A DNA stretch of 64,000 bases from Halomonas denitrificans (GTDB lineage: Bacteria > Pseudomonadota > Gammaproteobacteria > Pseudomonadales > Halomonadaceae): the NCBI RefSeq assembly GCF_003056305.1, contig NZ_PYVX01000005.1, forward strand, positions 1 to 64,000, in the 5' to 3' direction. How positions within the stretch are numbered: the stretch's first letter is position 1; each line of letters opens with the position of its first letter. Below, piece by piece: positions 19,372 to 29,093 of the stretch. The notes below the pieces were generated by a model. That model saw nothing but the letters and a program-made list of their open reading frames with translations. It was not told the DNA's origin and ran no database searches. Both the position numbers and the translations under genes were made by a program.

Positions 19372-20292
19372 TCAGGCTCCTTCCTGCGGCGCGTCGGCAT
19401 CTTGCGGTGCCGGTGCAGCGGGGAGGGTGACCTGCACGCCCAGCTCGCGATGGCGCAGCCGCACGCCGGCGTGCCGCGATGCCAGCTGGGCGGCCAGCCG
19501 CTCGGCGAGGTAGACCGAGCGGTGCTGGCCACCGGTGCAGCCGACGGCCACGGTCAGGTAGCTGCGCTGGCTGGTGCGGTAGTGCGGCAGCCAGCGCTCC
19601 ACCCAGGCGAGGATGTCGTCGTGCATCTCGGCGACCATCGGGTAGCCGTCGAGGAAGGCGATGATGCTGGCGTCGCGCCCCGTGGCGTCGCGCAGCGCCG
19701 GGTCCCAGTAGGGGTTGGGCAGGCAGCGGGCGTCGAAGACGATGTCGGCATCCAGCGGCACGCCGCGCTTGAAGCCGAAGGACTCCACGGTCAGGGTCAT
19801 CTGCTCGGCGCGATGGCCCGCCACCTGATCGGTGATGCGCCCGCGCAGCTCGTGCACCGAGAGCCGGGTGGTGTCGATCACCAGGTCGGCCAGGTCGCGG
19901 ATCTCCGATAGGGCCTGCTCCTCGGTATCGATCGCCTCGGCCAGGCTCATGTCGCTGTCGCGGGTGAGCGGATGGCGGCGGCGAGTATGGGAGTAGCGCT
20001 CCAGCAGGATGCGCGCATCGGTGGTCAGGTAGACCACCTGGCAGGCGAGGTCTCGGGCGCGCAGGTCGCCGAGCAGCTCCGGAAAGCGCGCCAGGGCGTC
20101 CGGCAGGTTGCGCGCATCGATGCTGACGGCGATCGAGGAGCGCACGCTCTTGCCCTGCTGGAGCTCGTCGACCAGCGGCCCGAGCAGCATCGCCGGCAGG
20201 TTGTCGATGGCGTAGTAGCCCAGGTCTTCCAGCGCCTGCAGCGCGATCGACTTGCCGGAACCCGACCGGCCACTGATGATCACGAGCTGCAT
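19372..20292 (-). CDS. rapZ: RNase adapter / nucleotide-binding protein RapZ
   Basis: 306 residues from the ATG at 20292 (MQLVIISGRSGSGKS). P-loop GRSGSGKS at residues 8-15. The C-terminal domain contains GCTGGQHRSVYLAERLA, a conserved His/Arg-rich pocket. In E. coli, RapZ directs RNase E to the sRNA GlmZ and so controls glmS (glucosamine-6-phosphate synthase) and cell-wall precursor supply. Whether GlmY/GlmZ exist in this organism cannot be seen. It lies between ptsN and ptsO. Confidence 0.96.
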   Translation of the reverse strand: MQLVIISGRSGSGKSIALQALEDLGYYAIDNLPAMLLGPLVDELQQGKSVRSSIAVSIDARNLPDALARFPELLGDLRARDLACQVVYLTTDARILLERYSHTRRRHPLTRDSDMSLAEAIDTEEQALSEIRDLADLVIDTTRLSVHELRGRITDQVAGHRAEQMTLTVESFGFKRGVPLDADIVFDARCLPNPYWDPALRDATGRDASIIAFLDGYPMVAEMHDDILAWVERWLPHYRTSQRSYLTVAVGCTGGQHRSVYLAERLAAQLASRHAGVRLRHRELGVQVTLPAAPAPQDADAPQEGA

Positions 20293-20338
20293 GCGGGGTC
20301 TCCTGGTCGTGAAGGGGCGGGCGGTGCCCCGGGAGGGG

Positions 20339-20824
20339 TCAGCCGCCCTGGCGGTCGTTCGGGGCCTGTTGGCGTATCGCCTCCATGAGGTGCTCATGGA
20401 GCTCGCGCTGGCTCGTGCTGTGGCGCAGGCGTCCCCGGGTGTCGGCATCGTTCATGACGCCGGCGACCTGCCCGAGCAGGGCGAGGTGCGCCTCGTCGGC
20501 CTCCTCGGGGACCAGCAGCACGAAGACCAGGTCCACCGGTTCCCCGTCGATGGCGTCGAAGTCCACCGGCTCGGCCAGCTTGAGAAAGCCGGCGATGGGC
20601 GCCTTGCAGTGCGGGTTGCGGGCATGTGGGATGGCCACCCCGTGGCCGATCCCGGTGCTGCCCAGCCGCTCTCGGCCGATCAGGCGGCTGAAGACCTCCT
20701 GGCTGTCGAGGCTGGGCGTGTTCTGGGCGATGAAGGTGCTGAAGAACTCCAGCACCCGCTTCTTGCTTCCCCCGGGCACATCATAGAGGGTGCGCTCGGG
20801 GGGCAGGATGGCGTCCAGTGTCAT
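20339..20824 (-). CDS. ptsN: Nitrogen-PTS EIIA protein PtsN
   Basis: 161 residues from the ATG at 20824 (MTLDAILPPERTLYDV). PTS_EIIA type-2 fold with the phosphoacceptor His67 in GHGVAIPHARNP. Regulatory output protein of PTS-Ntr, which in relatives controls potassium transport, sigma-54-related and stress functions. It starts 7 bp after the hpf stop and is followed by rapZ after 46 bp, so the three are probably co-transcribed. Confidence 0.96.
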   Translation of the reverse strand: MTLDAILPPERTLYDVPGGSKKRVLEFFSTFIAQNTPSLDSQEVFSRLIGRERLGSTGIGHGVAIPHARNPHCKAPIAGFLKLAEPVDFDAIDGEPVDLVFVLLVPEEADEAHLALLGQVAGVMNDADTRGRLRHSTSQRELHEHLMEAIRQQAPNDRQGG

Positions 20825-20831
20825 GACGGAG

Positions 20832-21140
20832 TCAGCGCGCGCCGGCGCCCTGGGCGCGGGCCTGGGCCTTTTCCTTGTGCTTGACCAGCTGACGGTCGAG
20901 CTTGTCGGCCAGGGCATCGATGGCGGCGTACATGTCGTTCTCCATGGCTTCGGCATGGAGGTCGGCACCGGCGGCATGCAGGGTACAGGCGGCCTGCTGG
21001 CGTTCCTTCTCCACGGAGAGGGTGACCTGCACGTTGGTGATGTTGTCGTAGTGACGCTCGACGCGGGTCAGTTTTTCCTGCACATAGTCACGCAGTGCGT
21101 CGGTCAGTTCCACATGATGGCCGGTGATGTTGACTTGCAT
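20832..21140 (-). CDS. hpf: Short-form ribosome hibernation promoting factor
   Basis: 102 residues from the ATG at 21140 (MQVNITGHHVELTDALRDYVQEKL), with AAGGAG upstream. A single S30AE/sigma-54 modulation domain. It lacks the C-terminal dimerisation domain of long HPF, so ribosome dimerisation would need RMF. The Ala/Gln/Lys-rich tail replaces it. The open frame extends further upstream, but that part contains the promoter and does not look like protein. Located directly downstream of rpoN as in most gammaproteobacteria. Confidence 0.95.
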   Translation of the reverse strand: MQVNITGHHVELTDALRDYVQEKLTRVERHYDNITNVQVTLSVEKERQQAACTLHAAGADLHAEAMENDMYAAIDALADKLDRQLVKHKEKAQARAQGAGAR

Positions 21141-21173
21141 GACACGCTCCTTGCTCTTACGGGGTGTGAGTCG

Positions 21174-21179
21174 ATTGTA
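21174..21179 (-). promoter_or_regulatory. Candidate -10 box for hpf-ptsN-rapZ-ptsO
   Basis: TACAAT on the minus strand lies 34 bp before the hpf ATG, with a weak TATGCA 16 bp further up. It could give hpf its own stationary-phase promoter inside the rpoN operon. Pattern match only. Confidence 0.35.
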
Positions 21180-21309
21180 ACCCTTTTTAGCGTTCTGCAT
21201 ACCCCCTCGGCCGGAGGCGGTGAGACGCGGGTCGAACGGCGTCAATTCAACCGCTTGCGCCTGCCCCGGGCGCCGTCATTCGGGCGCTTCGCGGCGCCGT
21301 TCACGGCAC

Positions 21310-22728
21310 TCAGCGCAGGCGCTTGCGCTCGCTTGAGGAGGGGATGCCCATCCCCTCGCGATATTTCGCCACCGTGCGCCGCGCGACGCTGATGCCGGCC
21401 TCGTCGAGCAGGGCGACCAGCCGGCTGTCCGAGAGCGGCTTGCGCGGCGGCTCGTCCTGGATCAGCTTGCGGATCCTGGCGCGGATGGCGGTGCTGGAGT
21501 GGGCGTCGCCCTCGCCGCTGCCGCCGCCCACCTGGCTCGAGAAGAAGTACTTGAGCTCGAACATGCCGCGTGGGGTGTGGATGAACTTCTGGGTGGTGAC
21601 CCGCGAGATGGTCGATTCGTGCATCTCCACGACCTGGGCGATGTCGGCCAGGATCAGCGGCTTCATGGCCTCCTCGCCGTGCTCCAGGAAGTCGAGCTGG
21701 CGCGCCATGATCTCGCGGCCGACCCGCAGCAGGGTGTCGTTGCGGCTGGCGAGGCTCTTCATCAGCCAGCGCGCCTCCTGCAGGTGATCCTTGAGGAACT
21801 GGTTGTCGGCGCTCTTGTCGGCGCGCCGGATCAGGGCGGCATAGTCCGGCTGGATGCGCAGGCGCGGCATCGCCTCGGGGTTGAGCTCCACCTGCCACCC
21901 CTCGCGGGTATGGCGGGCGACAAGGTCGGGAATCACGTAGTCGCTGTCGCCCTCGCCGAAGGCGCTGCCGGGGCGCGGATCCAGCGAGCGCACCAGGCCG
22001 ATCGCCGTGTCGAGGGCCGCGTCGTCGAGGCCGAGGCGGCGCTTGAGCAGGCGGCGGTCGTCGCCGGCCAGCGCCTCGAGGAACTGGCGCACCAGGCGAC
22101 GGGCCTGGGGCAGCAGCGGGGTGTCGTCGGGCAGGGTGGCGAGCTGCAGCAGCAGGCACTCGCGCAGGTCGCGGGCGAGCACCCCGGTGGGCTCGAACTG
22201 CTGGAGGCGCAAGAGCACCTGCTCGACCTCCCGGCTGCGCAGCCCCGCGAGGCCCTGGGCCTTGAGGCCGTCACGGATCTCGTCCAGCGGCTGGGTGAGG
22301 TAGCCGTCGGCGTTGACGGCGTCGATCAGGCTCTCGGCGATACGCATCTGGCGCGGGTCCAGGTCGGTCATCGCCAGCTGCCAGGCCAGGTGGCCCTGGA
22401 GGCTCTGGCCCGCGGCCTGGCGTTCGAAGTCGGGCGCCTCGCCGCCGACGGGCGCGCCGCCCAGGTCCTGGTAGGTGTCGGACCAGTCGCTGTCGGTGGT
22501 GAGTTCGGCGGGGATCTCGCTGGCCCAGTCATCGTCGGGCGTCTCGCTCACCACCTGTTCGCCGAACTCCTCCTCGACGTCCAGCAGGGGGTTGGATTCC
22601 AGCGCCTGCTGGATCTCCTGGCGCAGGTCCAGGGTCGAGAGCTGCAGCAAGGCGATGGCCTGCTGCAGCTGGGGGGTCATGGTCAGCTGGGTGCCGACGC
22701 GAAGCTGCAGGGAAGCCTTCATGGCCAT
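21310..22728 (-). CDS. rpoN: RNA polymerase sigma-54 factor
   Basis: 472 residues. Region I is Gln/Leu-rich (LRVGTQLTMTPQLQQAIALLQLSTLDLRQEI), a short acidic region II follows, then the core-binding region, and the DNA-binding C-terminus ends with the RpoN box ARRTVAKYRE (449-458) that contacts the -24 element. It needs AAA+ enhancer-binding activators. Start MAMKASLQ; the second Met (22722) is equally possible. It is followed by hpf after a 169-bp gap and preceded by lptB. Confidence 0.98.
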   Translation of the reverse strand: MAMKASLQLRVGTQLTMTPQLQQAIALLQLSTLDLRQEIQQALESNPLLDVEEEFGEQVVSETPDDDWASEIPAELTTDSDWSDTYQDLGGAPVGGEAPDFERQAAGQSLQGHLAWQLAMTDLDPRQMRIAESLIDAVNADGYLTQPLDEIRDGLKAQGLAGLRSREVEQVLLRLQQFEPTGVLARDLRECLLLQLATLPDDTPLLPQARRLVRQFLEALAGDDRRLLKRRLGLDDAALDTAIGLVRSLDPRPGSAFGEGDSDYVIPDLVARHTREGWQVELNPEAMPRLRIQPDYAALIRRADKSADNQFLKDHLQEARWLMKSLASRNDTLLRVGREIMARQLDFLEHGEEAMKPLILADIAQVVEMHESTISRVTTQKFIHTPRGMFELKYFFSSQVGGGSGEGDAHSSTAIRARIRKLIQDEPPRKPLSDSRLVALLDEAGISVARRTVAKYREGMGIPSSSERKRLR

Positions 22729-22761
22729 GAGAGGAGTTCCCTCGACGTGCCGAAAAATTCC

Positions 22762-22790
22762 ACCCTAGCGGCTGGGCGCGGGGGGTGCAA
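22762..22790 (-). promoter_or_regulatory. Candidate rpoN promoter
   Basis: On the minus strand TTGCAC (22790-22785), a 17-bp spacer and TAGGGT (22767-22762) lie 34 bp before the rpoN start, in the 154-bp gap after lptB. Spacing is ideal but the -10 match is modest. Confidence 0.35.
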
Positions 22791-22882
22791 CCGCAGAATT
22801 TGCAACAATCGTGCCATGCGCAATCGGCATGCCGTCGGCAAAGAACGACATGTATATCAGGGTTTTGCGATCGAGCCGGCGC

Positions 22883-23607
<725 letters not shown>

Positions 23608-23608
<1 letters not shown>

Positions 23609-24138
23609 CACGGGCCATCCTGCTGTTCGGGTTCGAGGGTCATGCGCACGCGCTGGCGCTCCTCGACGCCCTGCGCCTCGGCACGCGCTTGGACGACGCG
23701 CCGGTCGAGGAAGTATTCCAGGTAGCCGCCGTCGAAGGTATCGCCGCCCTGGTGGAGCTCGGCGCGGTCGATCAGCTCGATGCGCCGCTCGGCGACGTGG
23801 TAGACCACGGTGCGTCCCCAGCCTCGCACCAGGGGCTCGTCCGGGGCAGGCTTCTGCTCGATGTAGGCGCGCTCGCCGGTGGCGGTGGCGAGGGTCAGCT
23901 GGCCCTGGTCGTTGCGGCGGATCTCCACCCGCGCGCCGGTCAGCTGCATGCTGCCCTGCTGGATCTCCACGTCGCCGGTGTAGACGGCGGTGCCCGCGCG
24001 GTCGTCGAGGTCGAGGCGGTCGGCCTCGACCTGGATCGGGGCGCTGGCATCGCCCTCGAGGGCCAGGGCCGGGGCGCTGCCAAGCAGCAGGCCGATGACG
24101 CCGAGGGTCAGCAGGGGGGCGCAGGAAGCTCGCATCAT
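23608..24138 (-). CDS. lptA: LPS transport periplasmic protein LptA
   Basis: 176 residues with a Sec signal peptide (hydrophobic core [13 protein letters not shown], likely cleavage after Ala26). OstA-like beta-jellyroll (~residues 35-150: [37 protein letters not shown]). It forms the periplasmic bridge from LptC to LptD. It overlaps lptC by 4 bp and lptB by 1 bp. Confidence 0.96.
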
Positions 24139-24719
24139 GACTCGGGGTCCTCGCGGGTGTCGGGCGGATGGTGGCCGCGCACATTGTCGGTCAGTCGGGC
24201 GCGGTTGTCATGGATCCAGGCATCGAAGCGCTCGCCGCGCATCCGCTGGGGCGGCTGGCGCAGCAGCGCCGGGGTCTCGCTCCAGGCATGGCCGCTGTCG
24301 GCGTCGAAGTGCAGGATCTCGGTGTCGAGCTGCCAGCGCTCCGCCGGGGCCAGCAGGCGCGCGTCGCCGGTCAGGGTCAGCGGGTTGCCCCCCGCCCCCA
24401 GGGTGCCGTGGTCGCCGCTGGCCAGCCAGACCCGGCCCGAGTCGTCGTAGAGCCGCCCGTCGGGCCGCTCGAGGCGGGTGACGTCGTCGTGGGGCGTGTG
24501 TGTCAGGCGCGGGGTGTCGAGGCGCTGATGGGGCTGGCCCGTGGCATCGAAGCGCGTCAGTCGGGCGTCCTCGAGGTAGTAGTCGGGCTCGCCCGAGGCG
24601 CCGCCCGGGACCGGGCCGGGCGACGGCGCGTCCTGCAGGTCGAGCAGGGCCAGCCCGCCGCCCAGGGCGAGCAGCAGCAGCACCAGTCCGGTGCGAAAGC
24701 CGGGACGCGGCAGGCCCAT
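24135..24719 (-). CDS. lptC: LPS export protein LptC
   Basis: 194 residues. An N-terminal transmembrane anchor (~9-27, [18 protein letters not shown]) is followed by a periplasmic beta-jellyroll ([40 protein letters not shown]). It takes LPS from LptFG and hands it to LptA. Between kdsC and lptA in the same leftward unit, with the start 3 bp after the kdsC stop. Confidence 0.94.
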   Translation of the reverse strand: MGLPRPGFRTGLVLLLLALGGGLALLDLQDAPSPGPVPGGASGEPDYYLEDARLTRFDATGQPHQRLDTPRLTHTPHDDVTRLERPDGRLYDDSGRVWLASGDHGTLGAGGNPLTLTGDARLLAPAERWQLDTEILHFDADSGHAWSETPALLRQPPQRMRGERFDAWIHDNRARLTDNVRGHHPPDTREDPES

Positions 24720-24722
24720 GGC

Positions 24723-25295
24723 TCAGCTCGCGCCGTGGAGGTAGGTGTCGAGCACGGCGTCCCAGTGCCCCTGGGCCTGCAGCAGGGTGTCGCAGATCTC
24801 GCGCACCGCGCCGTGACCGCCCATCGCCTCGGTGACCCAGTCGGCCTGGTCGCGGATGTAGGCCGGCGCGCCGGGCACGCTGATGCCGACCCCGGCCCGG
24901 CGGATGGCGGCCACGTCGGGCATGTCGTCGCCGCAGTAGGCGACCTGCTCGAGCCCGATGTCCAGCCGGGCGCACAGCTCGCGCAGCACGACGAGCTTCT
25001 TCTCGGCGCCCTGGAAGACATGCTTGATGCCCAGCGCGGCGGCGCGCTGGCTGACCATCGGCGAGTCGCGCCCGGTGATCAGCGCCACCACGATGCCGGC
25101 ACGCTGCACGAGCTTGATGCCGTGGCCGTCGAGGGTGTGGAAGGCCTTGATCTCGACGCCGTCGGCCTGGAAGTAGAGGCGCCCGTCGGTGAGCACGCCG
25201 TCGACGTCCATGGCCAGCAGGCGGACATGGCGCAGGCGGTCGACCAGCTGGCCGTCGTTCAGGGGGCGGTGGGGCTGGGGTGGGGCGAGGCTCAT
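24723..25295 (-). CDS. kdsC: 3-deoxy-D-manno-octulosonate 8-phosphate phosphatase
   Basis: 190 residues, HAD family type C0. Catalytic aspartates Asp30 and Asp32 in LLAMDVDGVLTDG; later motifs LITGRDSPMV and YCGDDMPDVAAI. It hydrolyses Kdo-8-phosphate to Kdo for LPS inner core. Next to kdsD and the lpt genes, as in most gammaproteobacteria. Confidence 0.97.
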   Translation of the reverse strand: MSLAPPQPHRPLNDGQLVDRLRHVRLLAMDVDGVLTDGRLYFQADGVEIKAFHTLDGHGIKLVQRAGIVVALITGRDSPMVSQRAAALGIKHVFQGAEKKLVVLRELCARLDIGLEQVAYCGDDMPDVAAIRRAGVGISVPGAPAYIRDQADWVTEAMGGHGAVREICDTLLQAQGHWDAVLDTYLHGAS

Positions 25296-25341
25296 GGCGT
25301 CTCCGGTCGAGGGTCGGGCGGTTGCGGGTGGTCGAGGGCGG

Positions 25342-26337
25342 TCAGATGACGCCGCTCGAGAGCAGGTCGTGCATGTGCAGGGCGCCGATCGGGCGGCCGT
25401 CGGCGTCGACCACGGCCAGCGCCGAGATGCGCCCGTCCTCCATCAGGCGGACCGCCTCGGCGGCCAGGGTGTCGGGGGCGATGCGCTTGCCGGGGCGGGT
25501 CATGACGTCGTCGACGGTTAGCCCCGAGAGGTCGCTGTGCTGGTCGAGGGTGCGGCGCAGGTCGCCGTCGGTGTAGACCCCGGCGAGGCGGCCGTCCTCG
25601 CCCACCACGCAGGTGAAGCCCAGCCCCTGGCGGGTGATCTCCAGCAGCGCATCGCGCAGCGGGCTGCCCAGCGGCACCGCGGGCAGCCGGTGGCCCTGGT
25701 GCATCAGGTCGGCGACTCGCAGCAGCAGGCGCTTGCCGAGGCTGCCGCCGGGGTGGGAGAGGGCGAAATCCTCGGCGGTGAAGCCGCGGGACTCGAGCAG
25801 CGCCACGGCCAGGGCGTCGCCGAGGGCCAGGGCGGCGGTGGTGGAGGAGGTCGGCGCCAGGTCCAGCGGGCAGGCCTCGCGCTCGACGCCGGCATCCAGG
25901 TGGGCGTCGGCATGGCGAGCGAGGGTCGAGCCGGGGCGGCCGGTCATGCTGATCAGCGGCGTGCCCATGCGCTTGAGCAGTGGCAGCAGGGCGGTGACCT
26001 CGGCGGTCTCGCCGGAGTTGGAGAGCGCCAGCACCACGTCGCCGCGGGTGATCATGCCCAGGTCGCCGTGGCTGGCCTCGCCGGGATGCACGAAGAAGGC
26101 AGGGGTGCCGGTGCTGGCCAGCGTCGCGGCGATCTTGCCGGCGATGTGGCCCGACTTGCCCATGCCGGTGACCACCACGCGGCCGCGGCAGGCGAGGATC
26201 AGCCGGCAGGCATGGTCGAAGGCGTCGTCGAGGCGCTCCGCCAGGGCCGCCACGGCCTGCTGTTCCAGTTCCAGGGTGCGGCGGGCACTGTCGCGCAGGA
26301 GGGAGGTGCCGGCCGCGGAGGGGATGTCGTTGGTCAT
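25342..26337 (-). CDS. kdsD: D-arabinose 5-phosphate isomerase
   Basis: 331 residues from the ATG at 26337, matching the family's ~328; a TTG 36 bp upstream is possible but less likely. A SIS domain (~40-175: GRVVVTGMGKSGHIAGKIAATLASTGTPAFFVHP, LALSNSGETAEV) is followed by two CBS repeats (~205-330). It converts ribulose-5-phosphate to arabinose-5-phosphate, the first step toward Kdo. Upstream of kdsC, downstream of the yrbG antiporter. Confidence 0.97.
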   Translation of the reverse strand: MTNDIPSAAGTSLLRDSARRTLELEQQAVAALAERLDDAFDHACRLILACRGRVVVTGMGKSGHIAGKIAATLASTGTPAFFVHPGEASHGDLGMITRGDVVLALSNSGETAEVTALLPLLKRMGTPLISMTGRPGSTLARHADAHLDAGVEREACPLDLAPTSSTTAALALGDALAVALLESRGFTAEDFALSHPGGSLGKRLLLRVADLMHQGHRLPAVPLGSPLRDALLEITRQGLGFTCVVGEDGRLAGVYTDGDLRRTLDQHSDLSGLTVDDVMTRPGKRIAPDTLAAEAVRLMEDGRISALAVVDADGRPIGALHMHDLLSSGVI

Positions 26338-26377
26338 GGCAGTGATTGTTGCCCGTCGTAAGGTTTCACTCAAGGGG

Positions 26378-27328
26378 TCAGGCCGCGGGGGAGAGGCCGG
26401 CGTTGCCCAGCCAGGCCAGGTAGCCGAGGTAGCCGAGCAGCAGCAGGCCGCCGGGCAGTCGCCCGAGCCGGCCGCGCCGGTTCCACAGCAGCAGCGCCCC
26501 CAGTGCCAGGGTCAGCAGCAGCATCACCGGGTAGTCGCGGCCGGCCGCGGCGGGGTCGGTGGCGCCCGGTGCCAGCAGGGCGGGCACCGGCAGCACGGTC
26601 AGCATGTTGAAGAGGTTGGAGCCGATGACGTTGCCGATCGCCAGGTCGTGGTGGCGCTTCAGCGCGCTGGCGACACAGGCGGCGAGTTCCGGCAGGCTGG
26701 TGCCGATGGCCACCACGGTCAGGCCGATGATCAGCTCGCTGACGCCGAGCCCGCGGGCCAGTTCGCTGGCGCCCCAGACCAGGGCCCGGGAGCTCACGAT
26801 CATGATCACCAGGGTGCCGACCAGCCAGGCCAGGGCCTGGCCCAGCGGCATGCCGGGGATCTCGCCGCCGCTCTCGTCGTCCGGGGCGTCGGCGCGAAAC
26901 AGCCACCACAGGCTGAACACCAGCAGTACCAGCAGCAGCGCGCCGTCGAGGCGATCGAGATGGCCGTTGGCCAGCGCATAGCCGGCGAGGCCGGTGGCGC
27001 CGAGCAGCAGCGGCAGTTCGCGGCGCACGATGGAGAAGCGCACCGGGATCGGCACCACCAGGGCGGTCACGCCCAGCACCAGGCCGATGTTGGCGATGTT
27101 GGAGCCCAGCGCGTTGCCGACGGCGAGGTCCGGCACCCCGTCCAGGGAGGCCATCACCGAGACCACGATCTCCGGCGCCGAGGTGCCCAGCGAGACGACG
27201 GTCATGCCGACCAGCAGGGTGCTCATGCCGGCCCGCCAGGCGGTGGCGGCGGCGGCGCCGACGAAGCGGTCTGCGCTCCACAGCAGGCCGATGAAACCGA
27301 GCGACACGATCAGCAGGGGAACCAGCAT
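26378..27328 (-). CDS. yrbG: Calcium/sodium antiporter, YrbG type
   Basis: 316 residues, about ten membrane spans in two homologous halves. Each half carries the CaCA alpha-repeat: VSLGTSAPEIVVS with GNALGSNIANIG in the first, and AIGTSLPELAACV with GNVIGSNLFNML in the second. Inner-membrane exchanger of the CaCA family; the ion is inferred from relatives. It heads the leftward unit with kdsD and is divergent from mlaF, as in E. coli. Confidence 0.95.
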   Translation of the reverse strand: MLVPLLIVSLGFIGLLWSADRFVGAAAATAWRAGMSTLLVGMTVVSLGTSAPEIVVSVMASLDGVPDLAVGNALGSNIANIGLVLGVTALVVPIPVRFSIVRRELPLLLGATGLAGYALANGHLDRLDGALLLVLLVFSLWWLFRADAPDDESGGEIPGMPLGQALAWLVGTLVIMIVSSRALVWGASELARGLGVSELIIGLTVVAIGTSLPELAACVASALKRHHDLAIGNVIGSNLFNMLTVLPVPALLAPGATDPAAAGRDYPVMLLLTLALGALLLWNRRGRLGRLPGGLLLLGYLGYLAWLGNAGLSPAA

Positions 27329-27444
27329 GGCGAGATCCGAGCGGGGAATGAAGGGCGCACATTGAACATGGCGGGCCCCGGCGGTGCAAGGGCGCCGTCG
27401 GGGCGCTGGCGCGCCGGGGCAGGGTTAGGATACGATGTTCGACA

Positions 27445-27480
27445 ATTTTGCGAAGGACGCTGATTTTGCGAAGGAAGCTG
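27445..27480 (+). repeat. Tandem 18-bp repeat at the mlaF start
   Basis: Two contiguous copies, 27445-27462 and 27463-27480, of attttgcgaaggacgctg, differing at one base (c to a in copy 2). They lie between two possible mlaF start codons and are AT-richer than the neighbourhood. If read in frame they encode [12 protein letters not shown]; if untranslated, copy 2 supplies the AAGGAAG ribosome site. Confidence 0.85.
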
Positions 27481-27485
27481 ACGAA

Positions 27486-28298
27486 ATGACGGACTCCCCC
27501 TTCGTGGAGGTGGAGCGCCTGCACTTCTCCCGCGGCGAGAAGGAGATCTTCCGTGGCGTCGACCTGGCCATTCCGCGAGGGCGGATCACCGCCATCATGG
27601 GGCCCAGCGGCACCGGCAAGACCACGCTGCTCAAGATGATAGGCGGCCAGCTCACTCCCGACGCCGGGCACGTGCGCATCGACGGCCAGGACGTCCATGC
27701 GCTGTCGCGCCGGGACCTGTTCGGCCTGCGCCGGCGGATGGGCATGCTCTTCCAGAGCGGGGCGCTGTTCTCGGACCTGGATGTCTACGAGAACGTGGCC
27801 TTCCCGCTGCGGGTGCATACCGACCTGCCCGAGGCGATGGTCCGCGACGTGGTGCTGATGAAGCTCCAGGCAGTGGGGTTGCGCGGTGCTCGCGGGCTGA
27901 TGCCTTCGGAGCTCTCCGGCGGCATGGCGCGGCGCGTGGCCCTGGCCCGGGCGATCGCCCTGGACCCGGAGCTGATCCTCTACGACGAGCCCTTCGCGGG
28001 GCAGGACCCGATCTCCATGGGCGTGCTGGTGCAGCTGATCAAGCGCCTCAACGATGCGCTGGGGCTGACGGCGGTGGTGGTCTCCCACGACATCAAGGAG
28101 ACCCTGAGCATCGCCGACTATGTCTACGTGATCTCCGACGGCCAGGTGATGGCCCACGGCACTCCGGCGAGCCTCGACGCGGATCGCGACCCGCGGGTCA
28201 GTCAGTTCATGCACGGCGAGCCGGACGGGCCGGTGCCGTTCCACTACCCGGCGATGGACTTCCACGCCGATATCCTGGGCAGCGGGGGGCCGCAATGA
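27486..28298 (+). CDS. mlaF: Phospholipid transport ATP-binding protein MlaF
   Basis: 270 residues from the ATG at 27486 ([22 protein letters not shown]), matching E. coli MlaF length (269). An in-frame ATG at 27435 would add 17 residues made of a repeat. ABC ATPase: Walker [10 protein letters not shown] (39-47), LSGGM (143-147), Walker B LILYDEP (164-169), SHDIKETL. It drives MlaE in the Mla system that keeps phospholipid out of the outer leaflet of the outer membrane. First gene of mlaFEDCB. Confidence 0.96.
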   Translation: MTDSPFVEVERLHFSRGEKEIFRGVDLAIPRGRITAIMGPSGTGKTTLLKMIGGQLTPDAGHVRIDGQDVHALSRRDLFGLRRRMGMLFQSGALFSDLDVYENVAFPLRVHTDLPEAMVRDVVLMKLQAVGLRGARGLMPSELSGGMARRVALARAIALDPELILYDEPFAGQDPISMGVLVQLIKRLNDALGLTAVVVSHDIKETLSIADYVYVISDGQVMAHGTPASLDADRDPRVSQFMHGEPDGPVPFHYPAMDFHADILGSGGPQ

Positions 28299-29077
28299 TC
28301 GAGCGAATTCGCCGCCTGGGGCATCGTGGCTGCGAGGTGATGGAATCCCTGGGACGCGCCGGGATCTTCCTCGGCCAGTCGGCGGTGGGGGTGCCGAGCC
28401 GCGAGGGGCTGCGCCTGTGGGTCAGCCAGATGCACTTCGTCGGCGTGATGTCGCTGGCCATCGTGCTGGTCTCGGGGCTGTTCATCGGCATGGTGCTGGC
28501 CCTGCAGGGCTACACCATCCTGGTCGACTTCGGGGCCGAGCAGGCGCTGGGCCAGATGGTGGCGCTGTCGCTGTTGCGCGAGCTGGGCCCGGTGGTGGCG
28601 GCGCTGCTCTTCGCCGGGCGCGCCGGCTCCGCCCTGACCGCCGAGATCGGCCTGATGAAGGCCACCGAGCAGCTGACCAGCATGGAGATGATCGGTGTCG
28701 ATCCGCTGCGTCGCATTATCGCCCCGCGCCTGTGGGCCGGCTTCGTGGCCCTGCCGCTGCTGACCATCGGCTTCAGCGTGGTGGGGGTGTGGGGCGGCCA
28801 GCTGGTCGGCGTCGAGTGGCTGGGGGTGTTCGAGGGCTCCTACTGGGGGAACATGCAGGCCAGCGTCGAGTTCGTCGACGACGTCGTCAACGGCCTGATC
28901 AAGAGCCTGGTGTTCGCCCTGGTGGTGACCTGGATCGCGGTCTTCCAGGGCTACGACCTGATTCCCACCTCGGAAGGCATCTCGCGTGCCACCACCCGCA
29001 CGGTGGTCTATTCCTCTCTGGCGGTCCTGGGCCTGGATTTCGTGCTCACCGCCCTGATGTTCGGAGAGCTTTCCTGA
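28295..29077 (+). CDS. mlaE: Phospholipid transport permease MlaE
   Basis: 260 residues with about five membrane spans. Family motifs: [51 protein letters not shown] and [17 protein letters not shown]. Inner-membrane permease of the MlaFEDB complex. It overlaps mlaF by 4 bp. The last codons overlap the first of two 14-bp repeats that continue into the mlaD leader. Confidence 0.97.
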   Translation: MIERIRRLGHRGCEVMESLGRAGIFLGQSAVGVPSREGLRLWVSQMHFVGVMSLAIVLVSGLFIGMVLALQGYTILVDFGAEQALGQMVALSLLRELGPVVAALLFAGRAGSALTAEIGLMKATEQLTSMEMIGVDPLRRIIAPRLWAGFVALPLLTIGFSVVGVWGGQLVGVEWLGVFEGSYWGNMQASVEFVDDVVNGLIKSLVFALVVTWIAVFQGYDLIPTSEGISRATTRTVVYSSLAVLGLDFVLTALMFGELS

Positions 29078-29093
29078 TGTTCGGAGCAAACGG

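Noticed and set aside
26370..28295. A 641-residue minus-strand frame spanning yrbG and the mla genes
   Set aside because: It reads out of frame through yrbG and antisense to mlaF, both of which have complete family motifs.
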